Source of the DNA: Rhodomicrobium sp. R_RK_3
GTDB lineage: Bacteria > Pseudomonadota > Alphaproteobacteria > Rhizobiales > Rhodomicrobiaceae
Assembly (NCBI RefSeq): GCF_002198715.1
Contig: NZ_MWLK01000030.1
Span: 66,112 to 130,111, forward strand
Reading direction: 5' to 3'
DNA length: 64,000 bases
The notes beneath the pieces were generated by a model. The model did no database searches and was not told the origin of the DNA. It worked only from the letters and a program-made list of their open reading frames with translations. Shown here one piece after another: positions 54,052 through 64,000 of this stretch. Made by a program: the position numbers and the translations under genes. Positions within the stretch are counted from its first letter, which is position 1, and every line of letters begins with the position of its first letter.

Positions 54052-54125
54052 AATTATTCCCGATTCCAACCCTTTTCCCGACCACAGAGGTAAGAAATGT
54101 CAGGCTTGCTGACAAGTCTTGCGTT

Positions 54126-55172
54126 TCATTGGCGCGACATTGTCGACCGGAAACGCCGCCAGCGGGCCAGAATCTCGGCCGCGACGCGCTCGGCGGACTG
54201 AAGCGGCTCATAGGTCCAGGTCGTCAGCCCGGAGGGGGGCGAAGGCAGCGGGCGGGTTGCGCCATGGGCCTCGAGAGTCGCGTGGAAGCGCCGGAATTTG
54301 GCGCGTCCGCCGGGCGGCGTGAAGATGTAGACGGGACGGCCGGTGGCGCAGGCCTCGCCTGCCATATTCACCGAATCCGCCGTGACGATGAGCAGATCGG
54401 CGTGGGCGAGGAAATTTGCGTAAGGATTTTCCCCAAGGCCGCGCCAGAGGATGCGTGGGGCGTGCTCGGTGGCGGCGTCGGCGGCCGCGAGCAGGGCGCC
54501 GGGGGTGCGGCGCGAGGGCGTGATGAGAAAACTCGCGCCCTGGCTGGCTATATGGGCCAGTTTTGCGGCGAAATCGGCGATGGTGGCGGCGTCGTAAGCA
54601 TAGCCGGCGCCGGGTCCGCCGAGGAAGACCGCGACGCGCGGGGAGGGCAGGGCGGCGATATCGGGCGGAATGGTCTCGCGCAGCGCGTGGAGCGCCTGAG
54701 CGGTAAAGCGATGCGGCGGGGTGGGGGTCGCGATGACGTTCGGGCCGACGAGGCCGTCATGCGTGGGCGCCCAAATCAGATCGGCGCTGGAGAGACCGGC
54801 CCGAGGGGACTGGAACAGCACGGCAAAAGCGCCCGCGCGCTTCAACGCGCGGACGAAGGGCACGGTCTGGCGCCCGGCGCCGAGGACAATCTCAGGGAGA
54901 GGCTTGGCGAGCAGGGCCGTGAGCTGGCGCGGGTCGGCGGGGCCGAATGGGGCGAGATGCCGCCAGAGCGCTCGGGCCGCGACCGGCTTGACTTCCGAGG
55001 CCAGACCCAGCGTCTGGGCGATGCCCCGCGTGATCGCCAGGTGACCGGCGACGCCGTCCGAAATGATCCAGCCGCGCCGCCCGCGCAGGGCTTCGGCATT
55101 GGCGTCCGGCGCAACAATATCGATTGCCGTGGGGTTTTCGCTTTTCATTTCTTGCGCGAGGGTCGCCAGCAT
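54126..55172 (-). CDS. ELM1-family (DUF1022) protein, glycosyltransferase-like
   Basis: 348 residues. Family blocks include GWIISDGVAGHLAITRGIAQ, LPEIVLGAGRQTVPFVRALK, VAVFLGGPGAGYAYD and TADSVNMAGEACATGRPVYI, the last like a nucleotide-sugar-binding segment of GT-B glycosyltransferases. The family takes its name from plant mitochondrial fission protein ELM1, but the bacterial role is unknown; an envelope glycan function is a guess. It lies upstream of trxB on the same strand and is divergent from the Lrp-type gene. Start codons at 55172 and 55148 both have weak ribosome sites. Confidence 0.85.
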   Translation of the reverse strand: MLATLAQEMKSENPTAIDIVAPDANAEALRGRRGWIISDGVAGHLAITRGIAQTLGLASEVKPVAARALWRHLAPFGPADPRQLTALLAKPLPEIVLGAGRQTVPFVRALKRAGAFAVLFQSPRAGLSSADLIWAPTHDGLVGPNVIATPTPPHRFTAQALHALRETIPPDIAALPSPRVAVFLGGPGAGYAYDAATIADFAAKLAHIASQGASFLITPSRRTPGALLAAADAATEHAPRILWRGLGENPYANFLAHADLLIVTADSVNMAGEACATGRPVYIFTPPGGRAKFRRFHATLEAHGATRPLPSPPSGLTTWTYEPLQSAERVAAEILARWRRFRSTMSRQ

Positions 55173-55237
55173 CTATGTTGGGGCAAAGCCGAGTCAGCAG
55201 AGTCACTCTCTAAACCCGCCCGGCCCGGAGGCCAAGC

Positions 55238-55729
55238 ATGAACATCAGGCGCGAGGGGCCCGCATGGGCCACGCTCGACCGAATCGACTGGCAAATCCTC
55301 AAGGAATTGCAGGCCGACGGGCGGATGACCAATGTCGAACTGGCGAGCCGTGTCGGCATTTCGGCGCCGCCCTGTCTGCGCCGGGTGCGGGCGCTGGAAA
55401 AAGCCGGCTACATCCTTGGCTACCATGCCCGGCTGAACACCAAGCTGCTCGGTTTCGACATGGAGGCCTATGCCATGGTGCGGCTGAGCAGCCAGGCCGA
55501 GGCCGATCTGGTCGCCTTCGAAAAGCTGGCCCGTTCCTGGAGCTATGTCCGCGAATGCGCGATGCTTTCGGGGGATGTCGATTTCCTGTTGAAATGTGTG
55601 GCGCCGGATCTGGCGTCCTTCCAGAACTTCATCATCCGCGATCTGACCGCAGCGCCCAATGTCGACCACCTGCGCACGGCGTTCTCGATCCGGATTTCTA
55701 AGTTCGAGCCGGGCTTGCCGCTGGATTGA
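55238..55729 (+). CDS. Lrp/AsnC-family transcriptional regulator
   Basis: 163 residues with strong GGAGG 6 bases before ATG. N-terminal HTH at about 10-65 (DRIDWQILKELQADGRMTNV, then ISAPPCLRRVRALEKAGYIL) and an RAM/effector domain at about 75-150 ending SIRISKFEPGLPLD. Such proteins form octamers or dimers and respond to amino acids. It sits between the ELM1/trxB group (divergent) and greA (convergent). The regulated genes cannot be told; the divergent ELM1-trxB unit is one candidate. Confidence 0.92.
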   Translation: MNIRREGPAWATLDRIDWQILKELQADGRMTNVELASRVGISAPPCLRRVRALEKAGYILGYHARLNTKLLGFDMEAYAMVRLSSQAEADLVAFEKLARSWSYVRECAMLSGDVDFLLKCVAPDLASFQNFIIRDLTAAPNVDHLRTAFSIRISKFEPGLPLD

Positions 55730-55774
55730 CGGTTGCCGACCGGCGAGCGCTGCAGCGAGAGGAGATGCGGGCAG

Positions 55775-55796
55775 GCCCCGGCTCTTCGGCCGGGGC
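55775..55796. repeat. Hairpin between lrp-type gene and greA (repeat family C)
   Basis: Perfect 8-bp stem gccccggc (55775-55782) and gccggggc (55789-55796) with a TCTTCG loop. The stem is the same as at 44901-44923. It lies between convergent genes and may end both transcripts, though there is no T run. Confidence 0.6.
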
Positions 55797-55819
55797 GACG
55801 GTGTGGAGGCGGCCGAAAA

Positions 55820-56299
55820 TCAGCCGAACTTGACCTGCAGGATCTCGTAGCTCTTGTGGCCGCGCGGGGTCGACACTTCGACCACGTCGCCCGCCCGCTT
55901 ACCGATCAGGGCGCGCGCGATCGGCGAGTTGATGGCGATCTTGCCGCCCTTCACGTCGGCCTCGAAATCGCCGACGATCTGATAGGCCAGCTCGTCGTCG
56001 GTGTCCTCGTCGACGATGCGCACCACGGCGCCGAATTTCACCGTGTCGCCGGACAGTTTCGACACGTCGATGATGTCGGCACGGGAAATCTTGTCTTCCA
56101 GGTCGGAGACGCGGGCCTCGTTCATGCCCTGCGCTTCCTTCGCCGCATGATATTCGGCGTTCTCAGAAAGATCCCCATGGGCACGCGCTTCGGCAATCGC
56201 CTTGATGATGCGAGGACGCTCAACTGTTTTTAATTGTTTAATTTCGGCTTCCAGCGCGGCGTAACCAGCTGCGGTCATCGGAACTTTTTCTAAGGACAT
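55820..56299 (-). CDS. greA: Transcription elongation factor GreA
   Basis: 159 residues, normal length. The N-terminal coiled coil (about 10-75) carries the tip motif [18 protein letters not shown] with acidic D43 and E46, which enter the RNA polymerase secondary channel and promote cleavage of backtracked RNA. The C-terminal FKBP-like domain ends [25 protein letters not shown] precedes ATG. The gene lies 78 bases downstream of carB on the same strand, a pairing common in Rhizobiales. Confidence 0.96.
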   Translation of the reverse strand: MSLEKVPMTAAGYAALEAEIKQLKTVERPRIIKAIAEARAHGDLSENAEYHAAKEAQGMNEARVSDLEDKISRADIIDVSKLSGDTVKFGAVVRIVDEDTDDELAYQIVGDFEADVKGGKIAINSPIARALIGKRAGDVVEVSTPRGHKSYEILQVKFG

Positions 56300-56377
56300 T
56301 TCCCAAATTCTCCCTTGGCCCCAGAACCTCCCTAGGCCAACTTTTGCGTCAGACGATTAATTGAAACAAATTGGTGG

Positions 56378-59740
<3,363 letters not shown>

Positions 59741-60097
59741 AAATGAGCACTCGGTTCCGCGCGCTTATAAAGGAACTGGGGCGAGTTTCAACAAGGAGCT
59801 TTCCCGCAATCTAACAGGTTTGGGGCGGTCGGGGCGGCTAAACCGCTAAAGATTGTGCATCAGGTATGCAGGGGCGCGAATCGCCGGTCTATTCTTCTGA
59901 GGCGAATCTGAACCGCGGCTATTTGCCTTGACCGCTTTTCGAAAACTCGACATTGTGCCGCGATGATGACCCTAAGCCGTTCCGGCCGTGCCATTATCTG
60001 CATCATTATCGCGGGCTAACATAAGCTGGCGCGACCGTTCTGCTTTTCCCAAAATTGAACCGGACATCGCGCCTCGGCTAATTCGAGGAGGCGTTTC
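59741..60097. other. Divergent intergenic region between carB and cysS
   Basis: 357 bases with no coding frame I trust. It contains AT-rich patches near 59805 and 60000 that could be promoters for carB (minus) and cysS (plus). No riboswitch-like or attenuator structure was recognised, though a leader for carB would be expected here. Confidence 0.45.
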
Positions 60098-61507
60098 GTG
60101 CTGCCAAGACTCTACAATACGCGCACGCGGAAGAAGGAAGAGTTCCGTCCGCTCGACCCGAGCAATGTGCGCATGTATGTCTGCGGCCCGACCGTCTACG
60201 ACTATGCCCATATCGGCAATGCACGCCCCGTCATCGTCTTCGACCTGCTGTACCGGCTGCTCCGCCACCTCTACGAGCCGGAGCATGTCCGCTATGTCCG
60301 CAACATCACCGATGTCGACGACAAGATTAACGCCCGCGCCTGCGAGCTTTATCCGGACCTGCCGCTCAACGAGGCCATCCGCAAGCTGACCGTCGAGACC
60401 ACGGCGCAGTTCCACCGCGACGTCGCCGCGCTCGGCTGCCTGCCGCCGACGGATGAACCGCGCGCGACCGAATATATCGAGCAGATGCGGGCGATGATCG
60501 AGACCCTGGTCGAAAAGGGCTTTGCCTATGTCGGCGAGGAGCATGTGCTGTTCCACGTCGCGGCGATGCCGGATTACGGCCAGCTTGCCCGGCGCTCGCT
60601 CGACGAGATGCGGGCGGGCGCGCGCATCGAGGTCGCGCCCTATAAGCGCGATCCGATGGATTTCGTGCTGTGGAAGCCGTCGAAGGAAGGCGAGCCGTCC
60701 TGGCCGTCGCCTTCGGGCATTGCGAGCCCCGGCCGCCCCGGCTGGCACCTGGAATGCTCGGCGATGGCGGGCGCGCTGCTCGGCGACGTCTTCGACATCC
60801 ATGGCGGCGGCATCGATCTGGTCTTCCCGCATCATGAGAACGAGGTGGCGCAGAGCCGCTGCGCCCATGGCACCGAGCTGATGGCCAATGTCTGGATGCA
60901 TAACGGGCATTTGCAGGTCGAGGGCGAGAAGATGTCCAAGAGCGAGGGCAATTTCGTCACCATCAACGAACTGCTGAAGGACTGGGGTGGCTATGGCTGG
61001 CCGGGCGACGCCATCCGCTTCAACATGCTGCATACGCATTACCGCCAGCCGACCGACTGGACCTATGACAGCCTCGACAACGCGCATAAGACGCTGTGGG
61101 ACTGGTACGGACATCTGGCCGATGTCGAGCCGAGCCGGAAGCTGCCCGACGCCTTCATCGAGCCGCTGCTCGACGATCTTAATACCCCCGGCGCGATTGC
61201 CGAGTTGCACAAGATGGCGCAGGAGCGGCGCTATGCGGACCTGCTGGCGAGCCTGCAATTCCTCGGGCTGACCGGCCGCCGTGACCGCCTCGGCCGTCTG
61301 CAGAACGGCGAGGCGCAGGCGCGGACGCTTGCGAGCGATGCTGAGATCCGCGCACTGATCGAGGCACGTATCGCCGCGCGCACGGAGAAAAACTGGGCCG
61401 AGGCCGACCGCATCCGCGATGAGCTCGTCGCCATGGGCGTGGTCATCAAGGATGCGAAGAACCCGAAGACGGGCGAGATCGAGACGAGCTGGGAGATCGC
61501 GCGGTGA
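60098..61507 (+). CDS. cysS: Cysteinyl-tRNA synthetase
   Basis: 469 residues from GTG 60098, with GAGGAGG 6 bases upstream. Class I motifs: HIGN in [17 protein letters not shown] (residues 38-41) and KMSKS in [11 protein letters not shown]. Zinc ligands include C29 and the Cys/His/Glu set in WHLECSAM and [11 protein letters not shown]. It charges tRNA-Cys. The C-terminal anticodon-binding part ends [20 protein letters not shown]. Its stop overlaps a GTG that opens the frame of the DUF559 gene. Confidence 0.97.
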   Translation: MLPRLYNTRTRKKEEFRPLDPSNVRMYVCGPTVYDYAHIGNARPVIVFDLLYRLLRHLYEPEHVRYVRNITDVDDKINARACELYPDLPLNEAIRKLTVETTAQFHRDVAALGCLPPTDEPRATEYIEQMRAMIETLVEKGFAYVGEEHVLFHVAAMPDYGQLARRSLDEMRAGARIEVAPYKRDPMDFVLWKPSKEGEPSWPSPSGIASPGRPGWHLECSAMAGALLGDVFDIHGGGIDLVFPHHENEVAQSRCAHGTELMANVWMHNGHLQVEGEKMSKSEGNFVTINELLKDWGGYGWPGDAIRFNMLHTHYRQPTDWTYDSLDNAHKTLWDWYGHLADVEPSRKLPDAFIEPLLDDLNTPGAIAELHKMAQERRYADLLASLQFLGLTGRRDRLGRLQNGEAQARTLASDAEIRALIEARIAARTEKNWAEADRIRDELVAMGVVIKDAKNPKTGEIETSWEIAR

Positions 61508-62109
61508 GTCAGAAAAAAAAGCCCCCTCACCCGGCCGCTTCGCGTCCGCCCTCTCCCTCGAGGGGAGAGGGCTACGCTGAGCGAGAAGACACCGAGGCGG
61601 ACAACGTCATGCTGGTAAGCAGCGGCGCCCGCTCGAAATGGGTCACGGCCCCTCCACACGGCACGGCTCAGCCCTCTCCCCTTGAGGGAGAGGGCGGGCG
61701 CCGAAGGCGACCGGGTGAGGGGGAGGCTGCGAGCGCAGCGTCTAGCGCCGCCAAATCCCGCCACCCAAACCGCGATACGGCCCGCCGTCTCCGCAAAACC
61801 ATGACCGACGCCGAGCGCAAACTCTGGTCGCTCCTGCGCAGCCGTAAACTCGCCGGCTGCAAATTCCGCCGACAAGTTCCCATCGGCCCATACGTCGCGG
61901 ACTTCCTCAGCCACGAATGCCACCTCATCGTCGAAACCGACGGAGGGCAGCACGCGCGCTCCCCGCACGCCCCCGACCGCGACGCCTGGTTCCGACATCA
62001 CGGCTTCACGGTCGCCCGTTATTGGAAATCGGACGTCCTCGACAACCCGGACGGCGTCCTCGCGGATCTGACCGCGCGCGCCGCCACCGAACAGGAGGCA
62101 CTCGCATGA
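61504..62109 (+). CDS. DUF559 endonuclease-like protein whose N-terminal frame is repeat-derived
   Basis: 201 codons from GTG 61504. Residues about 85-195 are a DUF559 domain of the Vsr/PD-(D/E)xK fold: [19 protein letters not shown], then [20 protein letters not shown] with candidate catalytic D133, E144 and D146, and H150. Cellular role unknown. Residues 6-78 translate the family A repeat at 61521-61724 (PPSPSRGEG and PSPLEGEGG are its stems read as protein). The true start may therefore be ATG 61801 (residue 100) or ATG 61609, although 61801 would cut into the domain. The stop overlaps the next gene (ATGA). Confidence 0.75.
   Translation: MSQKKKPPHPAASRPPSPSRGEGYAEREDTEADNVMLVSSGARSKWVTAPPHGTAQPSPLEGEGGRRRRPGEGEAASAASSAAKSRHPNRDTARRLRKTMTDAERKLWSLLRSRKLAGCKFRRQVPIGPYVADFLSHECHLIVETDGGQHARSPHAPDRDAWFRHHGFTVARYWKSDVLDNPDGVLADLTARAATEQEALA
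61521..61724. repeat. Intergenic palindromic repeat, family A, copy 5 (longest)
   Basis: Inverted ends ccccctcacccgg (61522-61534) and ccgggtgaggggg (61711-61723), each with an adjacent CCCTCTCCCtcgagGGGAGAGGG-type stem (near 61550-61571 and 61672-61693). The centre is unique. It lies just after cysS and is open in the frame of the DUF559 gene. Confidence 0.85.
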
Positions 62110-62504
62110 CCGAACTCATCATCGACCATACCGGCCTCAGCGTCGCCGACTTTCCCGCCATGCTCGCATTCTACGAGAAGGCGCTGGCGCCGCTCGGGGT
62201 GAAGGTCTTGATGCAGCTCGGCAAGGAGGAGACCGGCGATTTCGAGGGCGCCGGGCTCGGCCGCGAGAAGCCGATCCTGTGGATCGCGGGCGGTGGGCAG
62301 GCAAGCCCGCGCGTGCACATCGCCATCCGGGCGGACAACCGCGCTGGCGTGGATGCGTTCTACGCGGCGGCGATGGCGGCGGGCGGCACCGACAACGGCC
62401 CTCCCGGCCTTCGCAAGGACTACCATCCGAATTATTACGCCGCCTTCGTCCTCGACCCCGAAGGCCATAATCTCGAAGCGGTCTGCCATGCTGCCGAGGC
62501 TTAG
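62106..62504 (+). CDS. VOC (glyoxalase/bleomycin-resistance-like) family protein
   Basis: 132 residues from ATG 62106, overlapping the DUF559 stop. One full VOC fold made of two beta-alpha-beta-beta-beta units: DHTGLSVADFPAMLAFYEKA at the start, HIAIRADNRAGVDAFYAAAM in the middle and VLDPEGHNLEAVCH at the end; the His at the start and the Glu near the end are probable metal ligands. Substrate unknown. It is followed directly by a GFA protein, and both could handle small electrophiles, but this is only suggestive. Confidence 0.9.
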   Translation: MTELIIDHTGLSVADFPAMLAFYEKALAPLGVKVLMQLGKEETGDFEGAGLGREKPILWIAGGGQASPRVHIAIRADNRAGVDAFYAAAMAAGGTDNGPPGLRKDYHPNYYAAFVLDPEGHNLEAVCHAAEA

Positions 62505-62963
62505 ATGATGGACGACGAGCGACATACGGGCGGCTGCCAATGCGGCGCGGTGCGCTACGCCTTTTCGGGCGAGCCCATCGATCCCCATATCTGCCATTGC
62601 CGCATGTGCCAGAAAGCCTTTGGCGGGCTGTTCGCCCCGCTGGCCGGCGTCACGCTGACCGCGCTCGAATGGACGCGCGGGCAGCCGGCGCTCTATCGCT
62701 CGTCCAACATCGCCGAGCGCGGCTTCTGCGCCGCCTGCGGCACGCCGCTGAGCTTCCGCTATCTCGATAGCGATATGATCAATGTCTCCATCGGCAGCCT
62801 CGACCATCCGGCGGAGGTGAAGCCCGGTCGGCAATATGGCATGGAAAGCCGGCTGCCCTGGATCGCCGAACTCGCCGGGCTGCCCGGCACAGTGACCGAA
62901 GACGACCTGCCCGCCGATTTGAACGCCAAGAAAGCGTCGGCGCAGCATCCAGACCACGATTGA
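62505..62963 (+). CDS. GFA (glutathione-dependent formaldehyde-activating-like) zinc protein
   Basis: 152 residues. Zinc-binding Cys pattern complete: C11 and C13 (GGCQCGAVRY), C30, C32 and C35 (CHCRMCQKAFG), C75 and C78 (FCAACGTPLSF). Family members bind zinc with the Mss4-like fold; the named activity, spontaneous-reaction acceleration of glutathione with formaldehyde, is disputed and most members are uncharacterised. ATG 62505 directly follows the VOC stop; a second ATG at 62508 is as likely. cimA follows 11 bases after the stop. Confidence 0.92.
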   Translation: MMDDERHTGGCQCGAVRYAFSGEPIDPHICHCRMCQKAFGGLFAPLAGVTLTALEWTRGQPALYRSSNIAERGFCAACGTPLSFRYLDSDMINVSIGSLDHPAEVKPGRQYGMESRLPWIAELAGLPGTVTEDDLPADLNAKKASAQHPDHD

Positions 62964-62974
62964 GCGAACGGGAC

Positions 62975-64000
62975 ATGAGCAAAGAGCGTCTTTACCTATT
63001 CGACACCACGCTGCGCGACGGGGCGCAGGCCCAGGGCGTGACCTTTTCGCTCGATGACAAGCTGCTGGTGGCGCGCACGCTGGGCAAGCTCGGCCTCGAC
63101 TATATCGAAGGCGGCTATCCCGGCGCCAACCCGACCGACACCGCCTTCTTCGCCGAAAAGCGCACCTTCTCCGGCGCCAGGCTAACCGCCTTCGGCATGA
63201 CCAAGCGGGCCGGTCGTTCCGCCTCCAACGATCCCGGCTTTGGCGACATCCTGAAGGCCGAGGCGGATGCGGTCTGCCTCGTCGGCAAGAGTTCGGCCTA
63301 TCATGTACAGGTCGCGCTCGGCGTCTCCAAGGAGGAGAATCTGGACTCGATCGCCGATTCCGTCCGCGCCGTCACGGCCGCCGGGCGCGAATCGCTCATC
63401 GACTGCGAGCATTTCTTCGACGGCTTCAAGGCTGACCCCGACTACGCTCTGGCTTGCGCCCGCACCGCTTATGAGGCCGGCGCGCGCTGGGTCGTGCTCT
63501 GCGACACCAATGGCGGCACGCTCCCGCACGAGATCGAAGCCATCATCGCCGAGGTCGCGCGCCATGTGCCGGGCGACCATCTCGGCATCCACAGCCATAA
63601 CGATACCGAGAACGCCGTCGCCGTGACGCTGGCCGCCATCCGCGCGGGCGTCCGGCATGTGCAGGGCACGCTGAACGGCATCGGCGAGCGCTGCGGCAAC
63701 GCCAACCTGACCTCGATCATCCCAACGCTGCTGCTCAAACCCGATTTTGCCGACCGCTTCGAAACCGGCATCACGCTGGAGCGGCTGAAATGGCTGACCC
63801 ACGCCTCGCGCCTCCTGGACGAAGTGCTGAACCGCGCGCCGAACCGGGCGGCGGCCTATGTCGGCGAATCGGCCTTCGCGCATAAGGGCGGCATCCATGT
63901 TTCCGCCGTGCAGAAGGACACGCGCACCTATGAGCATGTGCCGCCGGAAGCGATCGGCAACAGCCGAAAGCTGCTGGTGTCCAACCAGGCGGGGCGCTCG
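62975..64000 (+). CDS. cimA: Citramalate synthase (partial, 5' part)
   Basis: 342 codons are visible from ATG 62975; the gene runs off the window. The N-terminal HMGL-like barrel opens LYLFDTTLRDGAQAQGVTFS, with the metal-binding Asp of the LRDG motif, and later shows LGIHSHNDTENAVAVTLAAI and VQGTLNGIGERCGNANLTSI, the CimA-type version of the LeuA signature region. KGGIHVSAVQKD is also typical. CimA joins pyruvate and acetyl-CoA to (R)-citramalate for isoleucine. Homocitrate or isopropylmalate synthases are less likely given these blocks. The C-terminal LeuA-dimer regulatory domain is outside the window. Confidence 0.9.
   Translation, partial: MSKERLYLFDTTLRDGAQAQGVTFSLDDKLLVARTLGKLGLDYIEGGYPGANPTDTAFFAEKRTFSGARLTAFGMTKRAGRSASNDPGFGDILKAEADAVCLVGKSSAYHVQVALGVSKEENLDSIADSVRAVTAAGRESLIDCEHFFDGFKADPDYALACARTAYEAGARWVVLCDTNGGTLPHEIEAIIAEVARHVPGDHLGIHSHNDTENAVAVTLAAIRAGVRHVQGTLNGIGERCGNANLTSIIPTLLLKPDFADRFETGITLERLKWLTHASRLLDEVLNRAPNRAAAYVGESAFAHKGGIHVSAVQKDTRTYEHVPPEAIGNSRKLLVSNQAGRS

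Overview
The window is a high-GC chromosomal segment that reads as an alphaproteobacterium of the Rhizobiales (Hyphomicrobiales). This is inferred from an frc-type fructose ABC transporter with its own fructokinase, the gene order glgP-glgB-glgC-glgA-pgm, a DUF1127 protein, an ELM1-family protein, the greA/carB neighbourhood and the characteristic intergenic palindromic repeats. No rRNA, tRNA, CRISPR array, insertion sequence or prophage was recognised. I could not place the genus.

Layout. 1-7.2 kb: the tail of an outer-membrane barrel protein, a QuiC-type fused dehydroshikimate dehydratase with a LysR regulator, a small secreted Cys-rich tandem-repeat protein, an MltB-like lytic transglycosylase, and a CHASE2 membrane protein with a small exported partner. 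7.6-16.5 kb: an unidentified polytopic membrane protein, the fused siroheme synthase CysG, fumarase C with a ribbon-helix-helix protein and a DMT transporter, two tiny membrane proteins with TTG starts, a TSUP permease and a PQQ-type sugar dehydrogenase. 16.7-28.1 kb: an AI-2E-family permease with a long soluble tail, an unknown exported protein with an EF-hand-like loop, a 1063-residue autotransporter, and an RND efflux pump with its adaptor.

28.6-52.1 kb is the most coherent part. It starts with glgX and malQ (glycogen debranching and maltodextrin rearrangement), a DUF1127 gene and a terminator. Then come twelve genes on one strand: frcA, frcC, frcB, frcK, pgi, glgP, glgB, glgC, a glgA-pgm fusion, an MFS transporter, an SDR and a flavin reductase. 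Together they encode a full route from outside fructose to stored glycogen: import (Frc), phosphorylation (FrcK), F6P to G6P (Pgi), G6P to G1P (Pgm), ADP-glucose (GlgC), polymer and branches (GlgA, GlgB), with the return path by GlgP, GlgX and MalQ. Two inverted repeats upstream of frcA are candidate operators.

52.1-64 kb is mostly housekeeping: a LysR regulator, trxB, an ELM1-family protein, an Lrp/AsnC regulator, greA, carB, cysS, a DUF559 endonuclease-like protein, a VOC protein, a GFA protein and the start of cimA, which runs off the end.

The most notable observations are the uninterrupted glgA-pgm frame that keeps its own internal ribosome binding site, the single-strand fructose-to-glycogen block with two kinds of palindromic repeat inserted between its genes, the Cys-rich tandem-repeat secreted protein, and a repeat element that is read in frame as the N-terminus of the DUF559 protein. 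I did not see an unmistakable new defence or mobile system.
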